A stretch of 19,730 bases of DNA from IDS-8 sp036381215 (GTDB taxonomy: Bacteria > Pseudomonadota > Gammaproteobacteria > Steroidobacterales > Woeseiaceae), in the NCBI GenBank assembly GCA_036381215.1, contig DASVDF010000052.1, positions 1 through 19,730 on the forward strand. The letters run 5' to 3'. Made by a program: the position numbers and the translations under genes. Below, piece by piece: positions 15,189 through 19,730 of the stretch. Each line of letters opens with the position of its first letter. Position 1 is the first letter of the stretch. Under the pieces are notes generated by a model. That model had not been told where the DNA came from and made no database searches. It worked only from the letters and a program-made list of their open reading frames with translations.

Positions 15189-16966
15189 GCGCCCCCGGTA
15201 CAGAACGCCGCGTCGCGGTCATCGCGGACGACGAGGACCTCGGGCGCGTGCTGCTCGGCGAATCGGTCGCCGCGGCCGGGCTCGAATGCCTCGAGTTCGA
15301 CAACGGCAGCGACGCGCTCGCCGCCGCGCTCGAGAACGACGTCGCCATTGTGCTGCTCGACGTCGACATGCCGGGCCTCGACGGCAACGAGGTGTGCCGG
15401 CGCCTGCGCGCCGATCCGCGCTTCACGACCGTGCCGATCGTGATGGTCACGGGCCACCAGGACTCCGACGCGATCCGCTGCGCGTTCGAGGCGGGCGCCA
15501 CGGATTTCATCTCGAAGCCGGTCAACTGGGCCTTGCTGCCGCGCCGGCTGGAATACATCCTGCGCAACGCCGCGGCGGCCGAGCACATCGAGCGGCTCGC
15601 CTATTACGACACGCTGACGGGCCTGCCGAACCGGCAGCGCTGCATCGACCTCACGGGTGCGTTGTTCGAGAGCGCCGCCGGGCGGGACGAGTCGGTCGCC
15701 GTCATCTATCTCGACTTGAACAGCTTCAAGCGCGTGAACGACACCTTCGGCCACGCCGTCGGCGACGAGGTGCTGCGCATCTTCGCGAGCCGCCTCACGC
15801 ACAAACTCGCGGACTTCAGGGGAGAGCACCCGGGAATCGTCGTCTCGCGCTTCGGCGGCGACGAGTTCGTGATCGCGCTGCAGCACGCGGATGCGCGGGA
15901 GGTCGCCATGCAGGTCGCGGCCGCCTGCAACACGGCGTTCGCGGAGCCGATTGCCTACGAATCGCTCGAGTTCTATTCGGCGCCCAGTATCGGCATCGCG
16001 CTGTACCCCGACGACGGGGCCGACGTCACGACCGTCCTCAAGCACGCCGACACGGCGATGTACCAGTCGAAATCGGGGGCCGCCGGCCCGATCGCTCTCT
16101 ACACCCCGGCCATGAGCCGGCGCCTGCGGGACTGGCTGGAGCTCGAAGCCCGGCTGCGCCACGCAGTGGACGACGACCTGCTGACGCTCGTGTTCCAGCC
16201 CAAGTTCAACCTGCACGACAACCGGCTCGTCGGCGTGGAGGCGCTGGTGCGCTGGCGCGACAAGGAGTTCGGCGAGATCCCGCCGTCCCGCTTCGTGGAG
16301 ATCGCCGAGGACAGCGGCCTCATCATCGATCTCGGCGGCTGGGTGGTGCGCGCCGCGTGCCGCCAGCTGCGCCAATGGCTGGAACGCGGCTGGCGCGTGC
16401 CGGTGGCGATCAACTGCTCCGGCAAGGAGCTGCTGCACGGCGACCCCGCCCGCGTGCTCGAAACCGAAGCCGCGATTGCCGGCGTGCCGACCTCGCTCAT
16501 CGAGATCGAGATCACCGAGACGCTGCTGGTGAACGACTCGGCGGCGGTCCAGAACGTGCTGCAACGCTTCCGGCAGCTCGGCTGCCGGATCGCGCTCGAC
16601 GATTTCGGCACCGGCTACTCGTCGCTCGCGTACCTGACGCACTTCCCGCCGGACCGCATCAAGATCGACAAGGCGTTCGTGCGCGACGTCGATCGCTCGG
16701 CGAGCGATGCCGCCATCGCGAACGCGATCCTGTCGCTGGCGAGCAGCCTGGACCTCACCGTCACCGCCGAGGGTGTCGAGCGCCAGAGCCAGCTCGAATG
16801 GCTGCGCGCGCGCGGCTGTCACGAGGTGCAGGGCTACCTGCTGTCGAAACCCCTGGCTCCGGCGGACCTCGAAGCGCAGTTTCTCTCGCAGAACGCGGCA
16901 ACGCCGGAACCCGCGGCCGCCGATGCGCAGGTCCTGCCGCTCACGGCGGTCGGAGCTTCCCGCTAA
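15185..16966 (+). CDS. Response regulator with GGDEF and EAL domains (c-di-GMP turnover)
   Basis: 593-aa cytoplasmic protein. The receiver (8-125) has an acidic pocket (ADDED), phospho-acceptor Asp59 (LLDVDMPGLDG) and Lys111. The GGDEF domain (about 138-305) has an intact active site FGGDEF (224-228), but the position of the RxxD inhibitory site reads HPGI, so product inhibition is probably absent. The EAL domain (about 320-570) keeps Glu352 (EALVRW), Asn410, Glu445 (ITETLL), Asp472-Asp473 (DDFGTGYSS), Lys493, Glu529 (AEGVE) and Gln549, as in active phosphodiesterases. Both activities are therefore possible, with phosphorylation probably deciding the balance. The GTG start overlaps the kinase stop (GTGA, 15185-15188), so the two are translationally coupled and this is the likely output of the kinase's HPt domain. 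Confidence 0.95.
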   Translation: MSAPGTERRVAVIADDEDLGRVLLGESVAAAGLECLEFDNGSDALAAALENDVAIVLLDVDMPGLDGNEVCRRLRADPRFTTVPIVMVTGHQDSDAIRCAFEAGATDFISKPVNWALLPRRLEYILRNAAAAEHIERLAYYDTLTGLPNRQRCIDLTGALFESAAGRDESVAVIYLDLNSFKRVNDTFGHAVGDEVLRIFASRLTHKLADFRGEHPGIVVSRFGGDEFVIALQHADAREVAMQVAAACNTAFAEPIAYESLEFYSAPSIGIALYPDDGADVTTVLKHADTAMYQSKSGAAGPIALYTPAMSRRLRDWLELEARLRHAVDDDLLTLVFQPKFNLHDNRLVGVEALVRWRDKEFGEIPPSRFVEIAEDSGLIIDLGGWVVRAACRQLRQWLERGWRVPVAINCSGKELLHGDPARVLETEAAIAGVPTSLIEIEITETLLVNDSAAVQNVLQRFRQLGCRIALDDFGTGYSSLAYLTHFPPDRIKIDKAFVRDVDRSASDAAIANAILSLASSLDLTVTAEGVERQSQLEWLRARGCHEVQGYLLSKPLAPADLEAQFLSQNAATPEPAAADAQVLPLTAVGASR

Positions 16967-17021
16967 TCAGCCGTTTTTGCCCGCGATGGCCGCGATCCTT
17001 CGGCGGCCACCCGTGCCTGCT

Positions 17022-17069
17022 ATAGGCTGACGCTTCGCAAGACAAGCGTCGCGGCTTGGGATAGGCTGA
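17022..17069 (+). other. Intergenic direct and inverted repeats before the small membrane protein
   Basis: The 186-bp region after the GGDEF-EAL gene has a 9-bp direct repeat ATAGGCTGA at 17022 and 17061. Between the two copies is a perfect 7-bp hairpin, GACGCTT (17029-17035) with AAGCGTC (17044-17050). A further inverted repeat TGGCCG/CGGCCA (16987-16992, 17004-17009) lies upstream. None has a T-tract, so these are not good terminators; a TGCTATAGG at 17018-17026 resembles an extended -10 element. They may be regulatory sites for the small membrane protein gene. Confidence 0.3.
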
Positions 17070-17152
17070 GCGCGCCCGCTGCGCCCGGCCATCGCAGGCG
17101 CCCGCGTGCTGCCCTGAGGACAAGAACAATTCACTGGAGGGGAGTACTGCTC

Positions 17153-17368
17153 ATGAAAAGAATCGGTGTGCTGCTGTTCCTGCTGGGAGCCGGCTCGATC
17201 TTGCTCGGTTTGCTGGGCTATGAGTTCAGTTTGCTGATGTGGGTGGACAACTGGGGGACCACCGTGGGCTGGGCGATCCGGGGAGTGCTCATCGTCGCCG
17301 GCGTGGCCCTGTGGTTCATGGGGAACAAGGCGGAGACCGCGCAGGCGAAAGAAACCGGAACGGCCTGA
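17153..17368 (+). CDS. Small two-helix membrane protein
   Basis: 71-aa protein with two hydrophobic helices (about 5-27 and 40-57) joined by a short loop with conserved-looking Trp residues (LLMWVDNWGTTVGWAIRG), and a polar, charged tail. The ribosome binding site is very strong: GGAGGGGAG ends 8 nt before the ATG. Small inner-membrane proteins of this design are common in gammaproteobacteria and are mostly uncharacterised. It stands alone, downstream of the c-di-GMP gene but separated by 186 bp with its own promoter-like signals. No function can be assigned from sequence. Confidence 0.85.
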   Translation: MKRIGVLLFLLGAGSILLGLLGYEFSLLMWVDNWGTTVGWAIRGVLIVAGVALWFMGNKAETAQAKETGTA

Positions 17369-17392
17369 ACCGTTCCGCCCTCCGACGGGCGG
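17356..17392 (+). terminator. Overlapping hairpins at the end of the small membrane protein gene
   Basis: CGGAACGG (17356-17363) pairs perfectly with CCGTTCCG (17370-17377) across a 6-nt loop that contains most of the stop codon. A second stem, CCGCCC (17375-17380) with GGGCGG (17387-17392), overlaps it, so the two are mutually exclusive. There is no T-tract. They may act as a transcript-end or mRNA-stability structure. Confidence 0.35.
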
Positions 17393-17504
17393 TGCGGCGG
17401 TGATCGTCCGATCCTTCGCAAGCCGGCGGGATCACGATCGGCCCGCCTGCACGCTCGAATCCGTCTGCATCGTTCGTGACATACGCCGGCGGGGAGGGCT
17501 CCTT

Positions 17505-17534
17505 CACCATAGGGACGTCCACCATAGGGACGTC
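17505..17534. repeat. 15-bp tandem duplication inside an inverted repeat
   Basis: CACCATAGGGACGTC is present twice head to tail (17505-17519 and 17520-17534) with no mismatch. The pair is enclosed by CCTTCACC (17501-17508) and its complement GGTGAAGG (17535-17542). The exactness suggests a recent slippage event or a selected doubled binding site. It lies in a stretch without an intact gene. Confidence 0.7.
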
Positions 17535-17560
17535 GGTGAAGGGCTCACCGGTGCCCGCCT

Positions 17561-17770
17561 CCGCGGAGGCGCAGGAGACTTGCGGGTAGAAGCGGGGCTC
17601 CTCGCGGATTTCGCGCGGCGCTTCCGCGGAAGCACGGATAGCTTCCGCGCAGGTGCGGGGCGTACCCGGGGAGGTGCGGGAGACTTCCGCGATGGTGTCG
17701 ATCGCTTCCGCGGAGGTGTCGGACGCTTCCGCGGAGGTGCGGGGCGCTTCCGCGGAAGCGCGCGGCTCCA
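17561..17770. repeat. Array of ten 21-bp tandem repeats
   Basis: Units begin at 17561, 17582, 17603, 17624, 17645, 17666, 17687, 17708, 17729 and 17750, with no indel. Better-preserved copies start CCGCGGAGGTGCGG and end in CTT; across unit junctions they form the 12-bp palindrome CTTCCGCGGAAG (17621 and 17747). Units at 17708 and 17729 are closest to consensus; those at 17582 and 17603 are most diverged. The period is two helical turns and also seven codons. On the minus strand one frame reads as Arg/Lys/Pro-rich heptads (RKRPAPP), another as heptads around SAEA, and on the plus strand as RGGAGRF, so the coding sense is unclear. The constant 21-bp register could reflect past coding or a protein-binding array. 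Confidence 0.85.
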
Positions 17771-17806
17771 CCACGACGGTGCGGCACTCGAAGTACGCAC
17801 CCGCGT

Positions 17807-17944
17807 CTCCGTGATCACCACGACGTCGCCGTCGCAGGCCAGCCGCCGTACGGTCTCGATCGGCAGCGCGGAACGGCCCGCGCTTCCGCGGAGGGCCGCC
17901 TCGTTCAGTACCGGTCCTCCTTTCAACCGGAAAAATCCGCGGAA
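17807..17944 (-). pseudogene. Remnant resembling DUF222/13E12-type HNH endonuclease
   Basis: One minus-strand frame, open from 17944 (after a TGA at 17945-17947), encodes about 46 residues including GRSALPIETVRRLACDGD and VVVITE. From family knowledge, this resembles the segment just before the HNH motif in DUF222 (13E12 repeat) endonucleases, where a [SE]T[AV]RRLxCD pattern precedes a short hydrophobic strand. The zinc/HNH part that should follow is missing: the frame passes instead into the 21-bp repeat array. No ATG or ribosome binding site is present. I read it as a decayed fragment left by a lost gene; the match is recalled from the family pattern and was not searched. Confidence 0.4.
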
Positions 17945-18039
17945 TCAAAAGATTGTGGGCTGCCTGCGCGCCGTCCCCTGCACTTGAATGGAGACTCCGG
18001 CAACCCATCTTCATGGAAGGCCGAAAAGGAGATTCGCGG

Positions 18040-18351
18040 ATGCTCGTGAACATCAATACCGACCGCAACATCGACGCCGACGAGGCCTTCCTCGCGCGCG
18101 TCGAGGAAAGAGTGCGGTCCGGGCTGGATCGCTACAGTGAGCGGCTCACCCGCGTGGAGGTGCACCTCATGGACGAAAACGCGAACAAGGGAGGCGCCGA
18201 CAAGCGCTGCACGGTCGAGGCGCGCGCGGCAGGGATGCGGCCGATTGCCGCCAGCCACGAAGCCGAGGTGCTGGAGGTCGCGCTCGACGGCGCGCTCGAC
18301 AAGGTGCGGCGCGGGTTGAGCCACGCGGCGGGCAAACAGGGACACCGCTGA
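18040..18351 (+). CDS. HPF/RaiA-family ribosome-associated hibernation factor (short form)
   Basis: 103-aa protein of the HPF/RaiA (sigma-54 modulation, S30AE) family, which binds the 30S subunit near the mRNA and tRNA sites to inactivate ribosomes in stasis or stress. It shows the family pattern: a first strand (MLVNINTDRNI), a helix (ARVEERVRSGLDRYSERLTRVEVHLMDENA) and an alanine/lysine-rich last helix (ALDGALDKVRRGL). It lacks the C-terminal dimerisation domain of long HPF. The ATG at 18040 is chosen for AGGAGA 7 nt upstream; an in-frame ATG at 18013 lacks such a site. It is not next to rpoN, unlike classical hpf, so it may be an additional copy. Confidence 0.85.
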   Translation: MLVNINTDRNIDADEAFLARVEERVRSGLDRYSERLTRVEVHLMDENANKGGADKRCTVEARAAGMRPIAASHEAEVLEVALDGALDKVRRGLSHAAGKQGHR

Positions 18352-18352
18352 A

Positions 18353-18394
18353 GGGAGGTGCAACAGCAGCAACCCGGGATTCCGGAAACCTCCC
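18353..18394 (+). other. Inverted repeat between the HPF-like gene and the GH13 gene
   Basis: GGGAGGT (18353-18359) and ACCTCCC (18388-18394) could form a 7-bp stem with a 28-nt loop right after the HPF-like stop codon. No T-tract follows, so a terminator role is uncertain. The rest of this 101-bp gap shows no clear promoter or ribosome binding site. Confidence 0.25.
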
Positions 18395-18452
18395 GGTGAC
18401 AGTGATGGCAGCGCCCGCTCTCTTCGCCAGCGCAGCCGCCGCTTCGCGCTGA

Positions 18453-19730
18453 ATGATCGAGCCGTCGTCACGACCGGCGCGGTCCCGCGGTTTTCTCCTG
18501 CGTGCCGCCCTCGTCTGGCTTCTGCTCGCGCCGGCAGCGATTGCGACGGCCGCGCCGCCGGGGCCGGTTGTCACTTTCGACACCGCGGGCGGCGACGCAT
18601 GGACGTTCGACAAAGACATCGACGGCCGTTTTTCAGCGGCGGCCTGCGAGGGCATCGTGGTGCACACGCCGCATGCCACCGTCGAAGCATCCCTTGAAGA
18701 CGAGCGCTTCTTCGCCAGGGTGCCGCTGCGCCCGGATTCGACCGAAGTCAGCGCCGCATGTATCGACGACGGCGCCGAGGTCGCCCGTACCGCCCCGCAG
18801 CGCTGGAACGCGCGGCTGGCGGACGTGCCGAAGGCCTGGATCCGCACGGGCACCTCGGCGCAGTCGATCCGGCTCGAAGCGGACGGTACGGAGCGTGCGC
18901 CGGCGACACCCGCGCCGATCGTGAGCTGGCGCTGGCGTGCACGCGCCGGCAATCCCGCGCCGCTTGCCACGGTCTCGGGTGCCGGCCTCGCCGGCAAACC
19001 CGTGACCGGCGCCACGATCGAGCTGGCCGCGCCGCCGGTCGACGGCGACTACTACGTCGAGCTCACCGTCACGGATGCGCTCGGCCGCTCCGATACGAGC
19101 ACAGCCGTGTTCCGCGTAGAGGACGGACGCCCGGAAAACGTCGATCTCGCGCACGAGCATCCGCGCTGGGCGGATTCGGCGGTGATCTACGGCATCGCGC
19201 CGGCTTTCTTCGGCGACCCCGAGTTCGGGCAGGTGACGGACAGGCTGGACGAGATCGCCGAGCTCGGCGCGACCGCGATCTGGCTCTCGCCGGTCATGGC
19301 GGCGCCGGAAGACGACTTCGGGTACGCCGTGCTCGATCCGTTCCGCCTGCGCGCGAGCTTCGGCGACGAGCGGGCATTCCGCAAGCTCGTCGATCGCGCG
19401 CACGCGCTCGGGCTCGAGGTGCTGATGGATTTCGTGCCCAACCACGTCTCCGACCGGAACCGGTATTTTCTCGATGCCGAACAGGACGGCGCGCACTCGC
19501 CGTATTACGACTGGTTCGAGCGCGACGCGAGCGGCAACGTCGTCCGCTACTTCGACTGGACGCACCTGAAGACCCTGGACTACGACAACCCGGAAGTGCA
19601 GAGCTACGTCATCGCCGCTTTCGCGCACTGGGTGCGCGCTTACGGCGTGGACGGCTTCCGCGTCGACGCGAGCTGGGCCGTGCGCCGGCGCGCGCCGGAA
19701 TTCTGGCCGCGCTGGCGCGCGGAGCTGAAG
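18453..19730 (+). CDS. Secreted GH13 alpha-amylase-family enzyme, C-terminus outside window
   Basis: First 426 codons of an open frame that runs off the right edge. The ATG at 18453 directly follows an in-frame TGA, so it is the most upstream start. A signal peptide (about 1-34: basic RSRGFLLR, then LVWLLLAPAAIATAAPP) marks export. Residues about 38-235 form a beta-rich N-terminal region that includes a PKD/Ig-like part (DGDYYVELTVTDALGRSDTS). The GH13 barrel starts at about 243 (AVIYGIAPAFF), with region I DFVPNH (326-331) and region II DGFRVDASW containing the nucleophile Asp405. The acid/base Glu and later regions lie beyond the window. It should hydrolyse alpha-1,4-glucans or related sugars outside the cytoplasm; the exact specificity cannot be fixed from this part. 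Confidence 0.92.
   Translation, partial: MIEPSSRPARSRGFLLRAALVWLLLAPAAIATAAPPGPVVTFDTAGGDAWTFDKDIDGRFSAAACEGIVVHTPHATVEASLEDERFFARVPLRPDSTEVSAACIDDGAEVARTAPQRWNARLADVPKAWIRTGTSAQSIRLEADGTERAPATPAPIVSWRWRARAGNPAPLATVSGAGLAGKPVTGATIELAAPPVDGDYYVELTVTDALGRSDTSTAVFRVEDGRPENVDLAHEHPRWADSAVIYGIAPAFFGDPEFGQVTDRLDEIAELGATAIWLSPVMAAPEDDFGYAVLDPFRLRASFGDERAFRKLVDRAHALGLEVLMDFVPNHVSDRNRYFLDAEQDGAHSPYYDWFERDASGNVVRYFDWTHLKTLDYDNPEVQSYVIAAFAHWVRAYGVDGFRVDASWAVRRRAPEFWPRWRAELK

Noticed and set aside
17561..17770. CRISPR array
   Set aside because: The 21-bp units follow each other directly without unique spacers, and no cas genes are in the window.
17369..18039. Intact coding gene across the repeat region (frames of 140-251 codons on either strand)
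   Set aside because: The frames consist mainly of repeat-derived heptads, lack ribosome binding sites, and the longest one overlaps the well-started HPF-like gene.
1..19730. tRNA, rRNA or insertion-sequence genes
   Set aside because: I looked for tRNA cloverleaf ends, rRNA-like sequence and transposase motifs with terminal inverted repeats and saw none.

Overview
The window is GC-rich, densely packed bacterial DNA. Family content points to a gammaproteobacterium near the Xanthomonadales/Lysobacterales or Steroidobacterales: an HtrA/Do protease, an OmpR-type two-component pair, a two-component hybrid kinase with a periplasmic propeller, c-di-GMP proteins and a secreted GH13 enzyme. This placement is inferred from gene content and base composition; no rRNA or tRNA gene is visible to confirm it.

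Layout. 1-1340 (minus) is most of a DegP/HtrA-like periplasmic protease, cut by the window edge. It is divergent from an OmpR-family response regulator (1642-2349) and its sensor kinase (2411-3838); the shared intergenic region carries helically phased TTAA repeats. 3860-4780 (minus) is an ImmA/IrrE-type metallopeptidase with its XRE repressor, headed by a phased GCACA operator-like array. A small helical protein of unknown function (4985-5371) diverges from them. 5538-6778 (minus) is a translationally coupled pair: an ICMT-like membrane methyltransferase and a small kinase-fold protein. 6894-8492 is a protein with GGDEF and EAL domains whose catalytic motifs have decayed.

8659-10545 is a secreted subtilase ending in nine perfect-period aromatic hexapeptide repeats. 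10641-15188 is a 1515-aa hybrid histidine kinase (14 propeller blades, Y_Y_Y, HisKA, HATPase, pseudo-receiver, receiver, HPt). It overlaps by 4 nt a response regulator with intact GGDEF and EAL domains (15185-16966). This pair looks like a complete phosphorelay linking a periplasmic signal to c-di-GMP turnover. The degenerate GGDEF/EAL protein upstream is a plausible non-catalytic partner or receptor.

17153-17368 encodes a small two-helix membrane protein. 17369-18039 has no convincing intact gene. It holds a 15-bp tandem duplication inside an inverted repeat, an array of ten 21-bp repeats, and a short remnant resembling the DUF222/13E12 part of HNH endonucleases. A short HPF/RaiA-type ribosome-hibernation factor (18040-18351) follows, then the first 426 codons of a secreted GH13 alpha-amylase-like enzyme that leaves the window on the right.

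The most distinctive items are the aromatic repeat tail of the subtilase, the propeller kinase with its c-di-GMP output, the dead GGDEF-EAL protein, the XRE/ImmA operator array and the 21-bp repeat array.
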